Source of the DNA: Chloroflexota bacterium
GTDB taxonomy: Bacteria > Chloroflexota > Ktedonobacteria > Ktedonobacterales > Ktedonobacteraceae
Assembly: GCA_902810755.1 (NCBI GenBank)
Contig: CADDYT010000022.1
Location: 1 to 57,063, forward strand
Direction: 5' to 3'
DNA: 57,063 bases
A model generated the notes under the pieces. It was not told where the DNA came from, ran no database searches, and was given only the letters and a program-made list of their open reading frames with translations. The translations under genes and the position numbers were made by a program. Below, in pieces: positions 34,701 to 42,910 of the stretch (position 1 is the first letter of the stretch; each line of letters starts with the position of its first letter).

Positions 34701-35336
34701 TTTCGCCCGCGCCTCCAGCGTATGCTGCTTCAGGCGCGGCAGCAGCGATACCTGCAACCAGAGGTCGTCTACGGCTACTTCCCCTGCCAGTCTCGCGGCA
34801 ACGAACTGCTCATCTATGATCCCGCCGACCCGCAGGCGCGGCGCGAGATCGCCCGCTTCCAGTTCCCGCGCCAGCACGAACGCGATCGGCTCTGCCTCGC
34901 CGACTACTTCGCCTCCGTCGATAGCGGCAGGCTCGATGTCGTCGCTTTCCAGCTGGTGACAATGGGGCAGGCGGCCAGCGAAGCCGTGCAACGCCTGCAG
35001 GACGAGGGCAACTATGCCGAAGCCTACTTCCTGCACGGCCTTGCCGTCGAAATGGCCGAGGGTCTGGCCGAGTATACTAACCGTCTGGTGCGCCAGGAAC
35101 TTGGCCTGAACGAGCAGCGCGGTCGCCGCTACAGCTGGGGCTACCCTGCCATTCCCGATCTGGCAGACCACGCAAAGCTCTTCCAGTTGCTGCCCGCCCG
35201 CGAAACCATCGGCGTTGATCTCACCGAGTCCTACCAGCTCGTGCCGGAGCAGTCAACCGCCGCCATCGTCGTCCACCACCCCCAGGCAACTTACTTTGCG
35301 GTACGCGGGCAGCAGGAGGTGGTGAAAACGGGATAA
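31764..35336 (+). CDS. metH: Cobalamin-dependent methionine synthase
   Basis: Transfers a methyl group from methyltetrahydrofolate to homocysteine via methylcobalamin. The 1190-residue protein has all four modules: homocysteine domain (about 1-310, zinc Cys in GLNCSTG and VGGCCGNSHEHL), pterin-binding domain (about 350-620, with GERVNAQGSRK), cap and B12-binding domain (about 650-890, FGDVHDIGKN as the DxHxxG cobalamin motif) and an activation domain (about 930-1190, ending GVDLTESYQLVPEQSTAA). The linker before the activation domain is Ala/Thr-rich. Length is close to E. coli MetH (1227). ATG 31764 follows GAGGAGGGG. No cobalamin riboswitch fits in the 34 bases after hicB. Confidence 0.96.
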   Translation: MSKFLETLAQRVLIYDGAMGTNIQRYQLTAEDYGGQTTEGCNEYLVLTKPAVIEEIHAGFLEVGCDVLETDSFTGSRLKLDEYGLGELTHEINLAAARLARRVADRYSTPEQPRFVAGSIGPTGMLPSSDDPLLSNISYQQLVEVFREQAAALLEGGVDVLLTETNQDMLEVRAIITGMRRAMQQVGRSVPIQAQVSLDTSGRMLLGTDIAAVMTTLANLRVDIIGLNCSTGPDYMREPVRFLSENCPLPISTIPNAGIPLNVNGQAVYPMEPEQMAAALREFITEFGVNIVGGCCGNSHEHLRAIVRACRNAPRRARPIADSNITGKDFTKISIPLVSSGIRATALQQNPPPLLVGERVNAQGSRKAKQALLNDDYDTLLAIAREQVEGGAHVLDVQTALTERTDEAEQMARTIKKLSMGIETPLVIDTTEANVIKAALETYPGRAIINSINMETGRAKIDSVLPMALEHGAAVVALTIDEVGMGKTEARKVEIARNIYEICVNEYGLAPDALIFDPLTFPITTGQEELQTAAIETLNAITRIKAELPGVLTILGVSNVSFGLQAHARAVLNSVFLYHAVKAGLDLAIVNPTHITPYAEIDAEQRQLAEDLIYNQPDALPRYIAYFEAHAPQQASESAKADPTEGMTTDEKIHWHILHRRKEGIEPLIDQSIARHAEEQGMPASEAAVQVLNTVLLPAMKDVGDRFGAGELILPFVLQSAEVMKRAVAHLERYLEKKEGYTKGKVVLATVFGDVHDIGKNLVNTILSNNGYTVYDLGKQVPLNTIIDKAIEVNADAIGLSALLVSTSKQMPLCVKELHRRGLSFPVIVGGAAINRSYGRRILFVDEQTPDSTPVPYEHGVFYARDAFEGLEIVDKLTNGPAERAALVQRAISEALRERQKKAAAATTDETAGSTEQTTPSISIRPLTEIPQPPFWGPRVLERIGLEDVAACMDLNTLFRLHWGGKAHGQDFNRLVEQEFRPRLQRMLLQARQQRYLQPEVVYGYFPCQSRGNELLIYDPADPQARREIARFQFPRQHERDRLCLADYFASVDSGRLDVVAFQLVTMGQAASEAVQRLQDEGNYAEAYFLHGLAVEMAEGLAEYTNRLVRQELGLNEQRGRRYSWGYPAIPDLADHAKLFQLLPARETIGVDLTESYQLVPEQSTAAIVVHHPQATYFAVRGQQEVVKTG

Positions 35337-35410
35337 AATACGAAAAAGAAAGGCGATTTTACCACATCACTATTACACATCCAACCACTTACTCATTCTT
35401 TTTCAGACAG

Positions 35411-35461
35411 ATGAAGGTAGGCATGAGTCAACCAGAGCAAATTACTCATTCCTACCTTCAT
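35411..35461. terminator. Hairpin after metH
   Basis: ATGAAGGTAGGCATGAGT (35411-35428) pairs with ACTCATTCCTACCTTCAT (35444-35461), with one mismatch and a 15-base loop. It lies just downstream of metH and of the minus-strand acidic ORF, so it can serve both. Confidence 0.6.
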
Positions 35462-35469
35462 AGCATTAG

Positions 35470-35661
35470 CTAGCCATCCTCATCTTCATCCTCGCCACCA
35501 TCTTCTTCACCAGCAGCAGCGTTCTGGCCTCCTCCATTCCCGTTGTCATTATCATTTGGGCCGGGCTGCGGATCTGGCCCACCGCCAGGGGCCGGTTCAG
35601 GTTCAGGTTCAGGTTCACCACCTTCTGTATTTGCAAACGCTTTTCCAACGTGACACGACAT
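35470..35661 (-). CDS. Small acidic, Pro/Gly-rich protein of unknown function
   Basis: A 63-residue frame: MSCHVGKAFANTEGG, then EPEPEPEPAPGGGPDPQPGP, then an Asn/Asp/Gly stretch and an acidic end (EEDGGEDEDEDG). AAAGGAGAG lies ten bases upstream of the ATG. No domain is recognised. A short ordered head with GG followed by a low-complexity acidic tail could be a peptide precursor, but no maturation gene is adjacent. Pure low complexity weakens the call. On the same strand a small hairpin (35688-35708) and a GATAG palindrome (35709-35720) precede it. Confidence 0.4.
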   Translation of the reverse strand: MSCHVGKAFANTEGGEPEPEPEPAPGGGPDPQPGPNDNDNGNGGGQNAAAGEEDGGEDEDEDG

Positions 35662-35897
35662 AACTCGCTATCTCTCCTTTCCTTTCCGTGTGCTATCTCT
35701 CTACACACGATAGCTCTATCAAATAACTGGCATGCCACCATAAAAAGTTGCTTCAATTTCAATATACTTCTGGAAAGTCAATTTTTCATCTATTATTACC
35801 ACTTTATTCTTAAAGACGCCTGGAAGTCGTAAAAATGAAAAAGGATAAATCCGCGCCAGCGCCAGAAAAAAGGCTATACGCGTAGCGCAAAGTGTGG

Positions 35898-35903
35898 TAT
35901 ACT
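35898..35903 (+). promoter_or_regulatory. Extended -10 promoter for the cysS leader
   Basis: TGG-TATACT, with TATACT at 35898-35903. It would give a leader of about 305 bases before the cysS ATG at 36215. Confidence 0.5.
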
Positions 35904-35991
35904 ATGGAAAACTGGCGTGTCAGACCAGATGTGTCGGGGTGAATGGTGAAACCTGTAGCGTTTTCTCTACAATTTACAAGATACTCCTGCA

Positions 35992-36179
35992 CCTGTCCTG
36001 GCGTTCGCAGAGGAACGAACGGTAGCTCAGCCCTCTGTGAACGTGATGGTGACTGCGTGCCTGTTTCTGTGCGTTCTTACTAGCGTAACGCCCTCGCGCA
36101 CGCCCCCAGTCTGAGCTACTACCTCTTCCCTGATTTCGTTTTTTCGCCTTTGCGCGTCCTGTTTCGTGTCTCTGACAGG
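35992..36179 (+). ncRNA. Structured leader or small RNA upstream of cysS
   Basis: In a gene-free stretch, nested complementary segments suggest a folded RNA: CCTGTC (35992-35997) with GACAGG (36174-36179); GTAGCTCAG (36022-36030) with CTGAGCTAC (36111-36119); ACTG (36052-36055) with CAGT (36107-36110); CGTGC (36056-36060) with GCACG (36098-36102); and GCGTT (36071-36075) with AACGC (36087-36091). The 9-bp stem is the strongest. T6 is at 36139-36144. The position in front of an aminoacyl-tRNA synthetase suggests a regulatory leader, but I find no good T-box sequence. Class unknown. Confidence 0.35.
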
Positions 36180-36214
36180 AGAGATCGACTGTACACAACG
36201 AGAGGAGAATGCTC

Positions 36215-37666
36215 ATGACCATGCAGATAGATGAAAATACACGAAAACCTGTTTACCTGTATAACACTTTGACAAGAAGCAAGAGCGAGTTCCAGCCGCT
36301 CAACCCGCCCCACGTGGGCATTTATTCGTGCGGGCCGACCGTCTACAAAGATATCCATGTTGGCAATTTCCGCACTTTTGTCATGACCGACCTGCTGCGC
36401 CGCATGCTTGAATACAATGGCTATGACGTTTTTCTGGTACGCAACATCACCGATGTCGGCCACCTGCAAAACGACACGGAAGAGCGCGGCGAAGATAAAC
36501 TGGAGTACGAGGCGCGCGTCACCGGGCGTTCGGCCTATGAGATCGCCGCCCACTACACGGAGCAGTATATGCGCGATTCCGCCGAGTTGAATATCCTGCC
36601 GCCGCATCTCAGCCCGAAGGCCACCGACCACATCCCGGAGATGCAGCAGATGACGGAACGACTGCTGGAAAAGCAGCTTGCCTACGTCACCCCGCAGGGC
36701 AACGTCTACTACGATGTCAGCCGCTTTCCGTACTACGGCGAGCTTTCCGGCAATACCGTCGAGAAACTCCGTGCCGGGGCCAGCGGGCGCGTGCAGGAAG
36801 AGGTGGCCGAGGACAAGGAAGCGCCGGAAGATTTCGCGCTCTGGAAACGCGGGGAGGAGACCCGCCAGATGAACTGGCCGAGTCCCTGGAGCATCGGCTT
36901 CCCCGGCTGGCACATCGAATGCTCGGCGATGGCGACGAAATACCTGGGCGAGCAGTTCGATATCCACACCGGCGGCATCGATCTGGCCTTCCCGCATCAT
37001 GAAGACGAGATCGCCCAGAGTCAGGGCGTTTCGGGCAAGCCACCCGTGCGCTTCTGGGTTCACGGCGAATTTCTCATCTTCGGTAAGACCGATGCCATCA
37101 AGATGTCGCGCTCGAAGGGCAACGTTGTGCTACTGAGCGATATCAAGGCGCAGGGCATCGAGCCGCTGGCCTTCCGCTACCTGCTGCTCACCGCGCACTA
37201 TCGCTCGAAGCTGCACTTCAGCGACGAATCGATCATGGCGGCGCAGAACGCGCTGAACAACCTGCGCGCCGATCTGGCAGAGCTGCCGATCGAGCCGGGG
37301 ATTGAACAACAACCCTGGTCGGAGGAAGCCCTGCGCGTTCGTGAGGCCTTCCACAGGGCCATCAACGATGATCTGGATATGCCGACGGCGCTCAGTATCA
37401 CGCGCGAGACGGCGCGCAATAGCCGCATCGCTCCGGCAGAACGCCGCCGCCTCATCCTCGATTTCGACCGCGTGCTTGGCCTGCGCCTCGATACCGTGCA
37501 GCCCAGAGCGGCACGCCAGCTCAGCGAAGAAGTGCTGGCCCTCGTCCGCGAACGCGACGCCGCCCGCGCCGCCCGCAACTGGAAACGTTCCGACGAGCTA
37601 CGCGGGCAACTCAAAGCCCTCGGCTTCGAGGTACGCGATACACCACGCGGCACGGAACTGCTATAA
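36215..37666 (+). CDS. cysS: Cysteinyl-tRNA synthetase
   Basis: Class I synthetase charging tRNA-Cys. The 483-residue protein has the zinc/substrate site in YSCGPTVYKDIHVGNFRTF (with HVGN as the HIGH motif), GWHIECSAMA and HHEDEIAQS (further zinc ligands), and IKMSRSKGN (KMSKS type). A helical anticodon-recognition region and the typical C-terminal RDAARAARNWKRSDELRGQL end the protein. AGAGGAG (36201-36207) sets the start at ATG 36215 (seven-base spacing); ATG 36209 is too close. A long structured leader precedes it, hinting at regulation. The family A palindrome at 37691 follows the stop. Confidence 0.95.
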   Translation: MTMQIDENTRKPVYLYNTLTRSKSEFQPLNPPHVGIYSCGPTVYKDIHVGNFRTFVMTDLLRRMLEYNGYDVFLVRNITDVGHLQNDTEERGEDKLEYEARVTGRSAYEIAAHYTEQYMRDSAELNILPPHLSPKATDHIPEMQQMTERLLEKQLAYVTPQGNVYYDVSRFPYYGELSGNTVEKLRAGASGRVQEEVAEDKEAPEDFALWKRGEETRQMNWPSPWSIGFPGWHIECSAMATKYLGEQFDIHTGGIDLAFPHHEDEIAQSQGVSGKPPVRFWVHGEFLIFGKTDAIKMSRSKGNVVLLSDIKAQGIEPLAFRYLLLTAHYRSKLHFSDESIMAAQNALNNLRADLAELPIEPGIEQQPWSEEALRVREAFHRAINDDLDMPTALSITRETARNSRIAPAERRRLILDFDRVLGLRLDTVQPRAARQLSEEVLALVRERDAARAARNWKRSDELRGQLKALGFEVRDTPRGTELL

Positions 37667-37690
37667 TGTAGGGAATGACCTTCACGGACG

Positions 37691-37774
37691 TGTCATGCTG
37701 AGTGAAGCGAAGCATCTGAGCGAGCCATGATGACTAATCTGGCAGGGAGACGCTTCGCTTCACTCAGCATGATA
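37691..37774. repeat. Palindromic repeat, family A copy 2
   Basis: 27-base arms at 37691-37717 and 37748-37774 pair at 25 positions (TGTCATGCTGAGTGAAGCG... and its inverse), with a 30-base loop. It is the same family as 7313-7400 and again starts a few bases after a stop codon (cysS). Confidence 0.88.
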
Positions 37775-37842
37775 CCTCCCAGGCTTACGGTTCACGTCCA
37801 TAGCCCAATAACCATAACAGACAGATCAAGGAGGCACACATC

Positions 37843-40308
37843 ATGGCTTCATGGTGGAAAAAGACGATAGCAGTCGGGGTGACGCTTGGCGGCCTGGCCG
37901 GGGGAGCGTATTATATGCTGATGCGACGACCGCTGGCACGGAAAAAGGGGAAATTGCGCCTGCATGGCCTGCATGCCCCGGTTGAAATCATCACCGATCG
38001 CTATGGTGTGCCTCATATCTACGCGCAGAACGACGACGACCTCTATTTTGCCCAGGGCTACATGCACGCGCAGGAGCGGCTCTGGCAGATGGAAATCAAC
38101 CGCCGCATCGGCTCCGGTCGCCTCTCCGAAATCTTCGGAGAGATCGCCATTGAGGCCGACCGCTTCGCGCGCCGCCTGGGCCTGCACCGCGCGGCGGCAC
38201 AGGAAGCCACTCATCTGCCGGAAGAGAACCGCCGCCTGCTGCAAGCCTACGCGAACGGCGTCAATGCTTTCATTGAAGGCAACAGAAAGCGGCTGCCCGT
38301 CGAATTTACCCTCCTGCGCCTCTCACCCGAAGCCTGGAAAGTCACCGACAGTATCCAGTGGAGCAAGATGATGGGCTGGAACCTGGGCGGCAACTGGGAG
38401 ACCGAAATTGTGCGCGCCCTGCTCGTCAGCCACGTCGGCCCCGAACGCGCCGCGCAACTGGAAGCGGGCTACGACCCGGCGCACCCGCTCATTATCCCGC
38501 CCGGCGTCGAATATAATGGCGTCAATGCCGGGATGCTTGAACAGTATGAGGCCCTCAAGCAGTTGAGCGGCTTCGGCCTGCTGGGCGCCAGCAACAACTG
38601 GGTGGTGGATGGCACCATGACCGTCACCGGCTCGCCCATCCTCTGCAACGACCCGCACCTGGGGCAGGCCGCGCCTTCAATCTGGTACGAATGCCACCTC
38701 AACGCCCCCGGCATCGATGTGGTAGGGGCCAGTTTCCCCGGCACGCCCGGCGTCGTCATCGGCCATAACCGGCACATTGCCTGGGGCGTCACCAACGCCA
38801 TCTCCGATGTCGAAGACCTCTATATCGAGAAATTCAACCCGCAGAACCCGCTCCAGTATGAATATAAGGGACAGTGGGAAGAGGCCGAGGTCATTCGCGA
38901 AGAAATCCGCATCAAAGGACGCGCGGAGCCGCTCATTGAAGAGGTGCGTATCACCCGGCATGGGCCGATTCTCACCAGCATCCCGCACCCGGCAGCGGTC
39001 GATACGGCTAACACCAACAGTCGCAATCCTGAACCGGCGGAACTGCCCCTTGCTTTGCGCTGGACGGGCCTGCAGCAGTGCCATATTCTTTCATCCATCC
39101 TGAAGCTGAATCGCGCTACAAACTGGGAAGAGTTCCGCGAGGCCATGCGCGACTGGGATGTGCCGCCGCAGAACGTCATCTATGCCGATAACGAGGGCAA
39201 CATTGGCTATATCATGGCCGGAGCTATCCCCATTCGCGCGCAGGGACAGAGCTTGCTGCCGTCACCCGGCTGGACAGGCGAATACGAGTGGGTCGGCCTC
39301 ATTCCTTTCGATGAACTGCCCCAGACCTACAACCCGGAGCAACATTTCATCGTCACCGCCAACAACCGCGTCGTCGACGATAATTACCCGTATTACATCA
39401 CCAATGAATGGCTCAACGGCTACCGGGCGCAGCGCATTCGCGACCTGCTGCTGGCAAAATCCGGCAAGGGCAAACTTTCCCTCTCCGACATGGCCGCCAT
39501 CCAGGCCGATCAGTATTCCATTCCCGCTTCCCATATCGTACCCCACCTGCTCAAGGCGCAGCCAGCGCACGCCCTCGCGCGGACAGCACAGGATATTCTG
39601 CGCGACTGGGATTATGTTCTCGCTCCCACCAGCGCCGCTGCCGCCATCTACATGACTACCCTCTACAAACTGACGCGCTTCGTCTTCAGCGCCATGCTCG
39701 GCGAAGAAACCTTGCGCGAACGCTATCTCGGCGTCGGCACCACGCTGCTGGCCCCCACCAATGGCTACACCAGCCGCGAAAGGCCCCTGCTCATTCGCCT
39801 GCTCAATGAACAGAACGACGCCTGGTTCGCCGGTTCCGCCATCCCCAACGGCCCGCGCAGCTGGAACGACGCCATCAACAGCGCCTTCTCCGCCGCCGTC
39901 GAGGAATTGCGCGAGCAACTGGGCAATGACCCCTCACGCTGGCAATACGGGAAAATTCATACGATGACTTACAATCACGCCCTCGGCAGCGTCAGGCCGC
40001 TCGATAAGGTCTTCAATCGCGGCCCCTTCCCCATTGGCGGCGATATCGATACCGTCAACATGGGCGCGGCTCATCCGGGCCAGCCTGAAGTTGTCATCAC
40101 CGTTCCTTCGTTCCGCCAGATCGTCAACCTGGCCGACCCTGCCGCCTCGCTGTCGGGCCACTCGCCCGGCCAGTCCGGTCAGCCTGCCGACAAACACTAT
40201 GACGACTTCATTAAACCCTGGCTCAACGTCGAACACCACCCCATGCTCTTCGACCGCAGCCAGATCGAGGCCAACGCCGAAGGCAAACTGCACTTGCTGC
40301 CTGCATAG
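37843..40308 (+). CDS. Penicillin acylase family protein (Ntn hydrolase)
   Basis: An 821-residue N-terminal-nucleophile hydrolase. Residues about 7-27 are an uncleaved membrane anchor or signal (TIAVGVTLGGLAGGAYYMLM). RYGVPHIYAQ and FAQGYMHAQERLWQMEINRR are the conserved alpha-chain motifs. GLLGASNNWVV places the nucleophile at Ser250, where autocatalytic cleavage would leave Ser as the first residue of the beta chain. FPGTPGVVIGHNRHIAWGVTN (split here as FPGTPGV and HNRHIAWG) is a standard beta-chain motif. Substrates in this family range from beta-lactams to acyl-homoserine lactones and cyclic lipopeptides; none can be named. It follows cysS after a family A palindrome and is probably transcribed separately. 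Confidence 0.88.
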   Translation: MASWWKKTIAVGVTLGGLAGGAYYMLMRRPLARKKGKLRLHGLHAPVEIITDRYGVPHIYAQNDDDLYFAQGYMHAQERLWQMEINRRIGSGRLSEIFGEIAIEADRFARRLGLHRAAAQEATHLPEENRRLLQAYANGVNAFIEGNRKRLPVEFTLLRLSPEAWKVTDSIQWSKMMGWNLGGNWETEIVRALLVSHVGPERAAQLEAGYDPAHPLIIPPGVEYNGVNAGMLEQYEALKQLSGFGLLGASNNWVVDGTMTVTGSPILCNDPHLGQAAPSIWYECHLNAPGIDVVGASFPGTPGVVIGHNRHIAWGVTNAISDVEDLYIEKFNPQNPLQYEYKGQWEEAEVIREEIRIKGRAEPLIEEVRITRHGPILTSIPHPAAVDTANTNSRNPEPAELPLALRWTGLQQCHILSSILKLNRATNWEEFREAMRDWDVPPQNVIYADNEGNIGYIMAGAIPIRAQGQSLLPSPGWTGEYEWVGLIPFDELPQTYNPEQHFIVTANNRVVDDNYPYYITNEWLNGYRAQRIRDLLLAKSGKGKLSLSDMAAIQADQYSIPASHIVPHLLKAQPAHALARTAQDILRDWDYVLAPTSAAAAIYMTTLYKLTRFVFSAMLGEETLRERYLGVGTTLLAPTNGYTSRERPLLIRLLNEQNDAWFAGSAIPNGPRSWNDAINSAFSAAVEELREQLGNDPSRWQYGKIHTMTYNHALGSVRPLDKVFNRGPFPIGGDIDTVNMGAAHPGQPEVVITVPSFRQIVNLADPAASLSGHSPGQSGQPADKHYDDFIKPWLNVEHHPMLFDRSQIEANAEGKLHLLPA

Positions 40309-40310
40309 CC

Positions 40311-40523
40311 CTGGAGCAGGCCAGGGCGGAGCTACATAGGCGTTAACGTAAGCCCGTGCCAGCGCCAGGCAGGCCAGCCGCCAGGGGTGGCCCTACGAGA
40401 GACGCGGCGTTCGTGCCGCCTGGGGAGCCGCGTATATAGTAGGGCCACCCCTGGCGGCTGGCCTGCGGCGGCCTAAGTTAACGCCTATGGGGCGGAGCTA
40501 GCCTCCGCCCTGGCCTGCTCCAG
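40311..40523. repeat. Compound palindrome, family B copy 2 (213 bp)
   Basis: The inner arms, GCAGGCCAGCCGCCAGGGG... at 40369-40396 and its inverse at 40439-40466, are perfectly complementary over 28 bases. The outer arms at 40311-40334 and 40499-40523 pair with one bulge (CTGGAGCAGGCCAGGGCGG and inverse). Between them CATAGGCGTTAAC (about 40335) mirrors GTTAACGCCTATG (about 40477). The whole is almost one cruciform, with a short GCGGC...GCCGC hairpin in the loop. It ends at a solo family A arm (40522-40548). Confidence 0.9.
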
Positions 40524-40548
40524 ATGCTTCGCTCCGCTCAGCATAACA
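40522..40548. repeat. Solo arm of family A repeat
   Basis: AGATGCTTCGCTCCGCTCAG continues to 40548 as a right arm of the family A element, with no left arm nearby. Other solo arms are at 25724-25738 (TGTCATCCTGAGCG) and 42837-42864. Confidence 0.6.
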
Positions 40549-40563
40549 TGCCCCGATATGAGT

Positions 40564-41256
40564 TCACCCCTGTCTGACCATCGCTACCCGGCACTTTTCC
40601 AGCCCATCACGACTGAAACCGCGAGTGTAGCCTGTCACATTGAAGCCCATTGCACGCACATACTCATCGATCCACTCTCGCGTGAGGTCCTCTCGCGTGC
40701 TGCGATACTGCGCCACCAGCAGCGTCCCACCTTCTTTCACAAACTCCTTGAGCAGGCGGCGCAGGAAATCGCAGCGCAGGTTGAGCGGCACGTATTCTAT
40801 GCTGGTGCGCACGTAGTCGAAGCGCATGGGTGAATGCCAGTCCAGCGCGTTTCCCACGAACAGGTTCTCACGGAACTGCGGCAGGCGCTCTCTTGCCAGT
40901 TCCACCAACCGCGCCGACATATCAAGCCCATACGGTGTGATCTCCATACGCTTCAACTTCGTCCACGCCAGCAGGCACTCCAGCAGGAAGCCGTTGGCGC
41001 AGCCAATATCCAGAAATGTTCCCGACTGCTCAATACACTCACAGATGGGGATGCGCAACCGTGTCCACTCCTCGAAATTTCCTGACTTCCCTGACTGCTG
41101 CCACGGCGTCTCCGCTGCCAGGTAGGCTTGCTCAATCAGTTCCCTGTATTCCTCGTACCAGCCCTCCAACTCACCTTTCTCAATCAGAAATGTATAGCCG
41201 CATTCGCAGCGTTGCGCCCTTTCAGCCGTGATGCGGCTGCAACGAGGACAAACCAT
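40564..41256 (-). CDS. Class I SAM-dependent methyltransferase with N-terminal zinc ribbon
   Basis: A 230-residue methyltransferase. The N-terminus has two Cys pairs (CPRC...CECGY) that form a zinc ribbon, followed by a helical region and the SAM-binding motif GTFLDIGCANGFLLECLLAW (motif I). A later FVGNALDW and LLVAQYRSTREDLTREWIDE complete the Rossmann core. Target unknown; the ribbon resembles rRNA or small-molecule methyltransferases that bind nucleic acid or protein. Start taken at ATG 41256, with AGGAGG eight bases upstream; a TTG at 41274 is an unlikely start. No neighbouring gene indicates a substrate. Confidence 0.75.
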   Translation of the reverse strand: MVCPRCSRITAERAQRCECGYTFLIEKGELEGWYEEYRELIEQAYLAAETPWQQSGKSGNFEEWTRLRIPICECIEQSGTFLDIGCANGFLLECLLAWTKLKRMEITPYGLDMSARLVELARERLPQFRENLFVGNALDWHSPMRFDYVRTSIEYVPLNLRCDFLRRLLKEFVKEGGTLLVAQYRSTREDLTREWIDEYVRAMGFNVTGYTRGFSRDGLEKCRVAMVRQG

Positions 41257-41421
41257 CTCTTTCTCCTCCTGCAATAACTCAATGTTGTGCCATAATTGCG
41301 AGACCCGGCTCCCCTCTTGTGATTTTTCGGTAATACTGCTATTCTATCGTTGAACTCAGAGAAAATACAAAAGGGAGCTTGCTCTCAACACAGGCGTCAT
41401 CTTTTTAAGGGAGTATAAAGA

Positions 41422-42819
41422 ATGGAACAACCTGGTACGCCAGCGCGGCCACTGCGTATTGCCATCATCGGGGCCGGCCCTGCCGGATTTTACGCCGCTG
41501 AAGCCCTGCTCAAGAAAAGCGATCTCAACCTGACCATCGATTTTTTCAATCGCTTTCCTACGCCCTTTGGTCTGGTGCGCGACGGCGTTTCGCCCGATCA
41601 CCAGTCGATCAAATCGGTGATTCGCGTCTTCGATAAAATTCTGGCGGACCCGCGCGTGCGTTTCTTCGGCAACGTCACCTATGGAACTGATATCCATCAT
41701 GATGAATTAAAGCAATTCTACGATCAGATTATCTACGCTTATGGCGCGCAGGCCGACCGGCGCATGGGCATCCCCGGCGAAGACCTGCCCAATAGCTACG
41801 CGGCAACCGCCTTCGTCGGCTGGTACAACGGCCACCCCGACTACTGCACGCTGCCCATCGATCTCTCATGCGAGCGAGCCATCGTCGTCGGCAACGGCAA
41901 CGTGGCGATGGACGTGGCGCGCATGCTCGTCCTCTCGCCGGATGTGTTAATGAAAACCGATATCGCCGATCACGCGCTGGAAAAGCTGCGCGAGAGCAAG
42001 GTGCGCGAGGTCGTGGTGCTGGGGCGGCGCGGCCCGGCTCAGGCCGCCTTCAAAAACCCGGAAATCAGGGAACTGGGCAAGCTGGATGGCGTTGATGTCA
42101 TCGTTGACCCGCGCGATCTCGAACTTGACCCGATCAGCAAGGCAACCATCGAACAGGATCGTTCGGCAAAGGTTAATCTCGATATCCTGCGTGAATATGC
42201 CGCCCGCACAGAGCATAACGCGCCGCGCCGCATCATCATGCGTTTCCTGGTCTCGCCGGTGGAAATCATTGGCACAGACGGGCGCATTACGTCGGTAAAA
42301 ATCGAACACAACGAGCTTGTCCCCGATGCCAGGGGCGTCGCGCAGGCAAAAGGGAACGGCACATTTGAGACCATCGAGGCAGGCATGGTTCTGCGCTCCA
42401 TTGGCTACCGCAGCGTGCCGGTCGAGGGCGTGCCGTTCAACTTCAAGAACCATACCATCAACAACGTAGCCGGGCGCGTTGTGCAGCCGGAAACGGGCGA
42501 GGCTGTGCCGGGCGAATATGTCGTCGGCTGGGCCAAACGCGGCCCCTCTGGCCTGATCGGCAACAACAAACCGGACTCCGCCGCCACCGTCGAATCCATG
42601 CTGGCCGACCTGGAAACCCTGCCGGGCATCAGCGACGACCGGCGCGACCCCTCACAGATCGAGGCCTTCCTGCGCGAGCGCGGAGTTGACTACGTGACGT
42701 ACAAAGACTGGAAAATCCTCGACCAGTACGAAATCGCCTGCGGCGCGCCACATGGTCGCCCTCGCATCAAGCTCACGACAGTGCCGGAGATGCTGGCGGT
42801 GATTCGCCAGGGAAGATAA
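41422..42819 (+). CDS. FprA-like ferredoxin-NADP reductase (adrenodoxin-reductase family)
   Basis: FAD/NADPH flavoprotein of 465 residues. It starts with the FAD Rossmann motif RIAIIGAGPAGFYAAEALLK (G17-x-G19-x2-G22), then the family-specific FNRFPTPFGLVRDGVSPDHQ, and a second dinucleotide-binding motif VGNGNVAMDVARML for NADPH. The C-terminal GWAKRGPSGLIGNNKPDS is also diagnostic of FprA/adrenodoxin reductase. It probably passes electrons between NADPH and a ferredoxin or flavodoxin in the cytoplasm. No ferredoxin gene is adjacent. ATG 41422 is preceded by AAGGGAG. Confidence 0.92.
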   Translation: MEQPGTPARPLRIAIIGAGPAGFYAAEALLKKSDLNLTIDFFNRFPTPFGLVRDGVSPDHQSIKSVIRVFDKILADPRVRFFGNVTYGTDIHHDELKQFYDQIIYAYGAQADRRMGIPGEDLPNSYAATAFVGWYNGHPDYCTLPIDLSCERAIVVGNGNVAMDVARMLVLSPDVLMKTDIADHALEKLRESKVREVVVLGRRGPAQAAFKNPEIRELGKLDGVDVIVDPRDLELDPISKATIEQDRSAKVNLDILREYAARTEHNAPRRIIMRFLVSPVEIIGTDGRITSVKIEHNELVPDARGVAQAKGNGTFETIEAGMVLRSIGYRSVPVEGVPFNFKNHTINNVAGRVVQPETGEAVPGEYVVGWAKRGPSGLIGNNKPDSAATVESMLADLETLPGISDDRRDPSQIEAFLRERGVDYVTYKDWKILDQYEIACGAPHGRPRIKLTTVPEMLAVIRQGR

Positions 42820-42836
42820 TGCCCTCTGGCTCCCGC

Positions 42837-42864
42837 AGATGCTTCGCTGCCGCTCCGCAGGACA
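42837..42864. repeat. Solo arm of family A repeat
   Basis: AGATGCTTCGCTGCCGCTCC continues to GGACA at 42864. It is related to the right arm of family A but diverged. It lies between the convergent FprA-like and secreted-repeat genes. Confidence 0.5.
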
Positions 42865-42910
42865 CGTCAGGGGACGTTTGTAATGGTAAGCCATAACATG
42901 CCGGAGACAG

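Noticed and set aside
35990..36180. T-box riboswitch before cysS
   Set aside because: The best match, GATGGTGACTGCG near 36045, does not fit the T-box core (TGGNACCGCG) and would call for an A discriminator base, whereas tRNA-Cys has U. No recognisable Stem I features.
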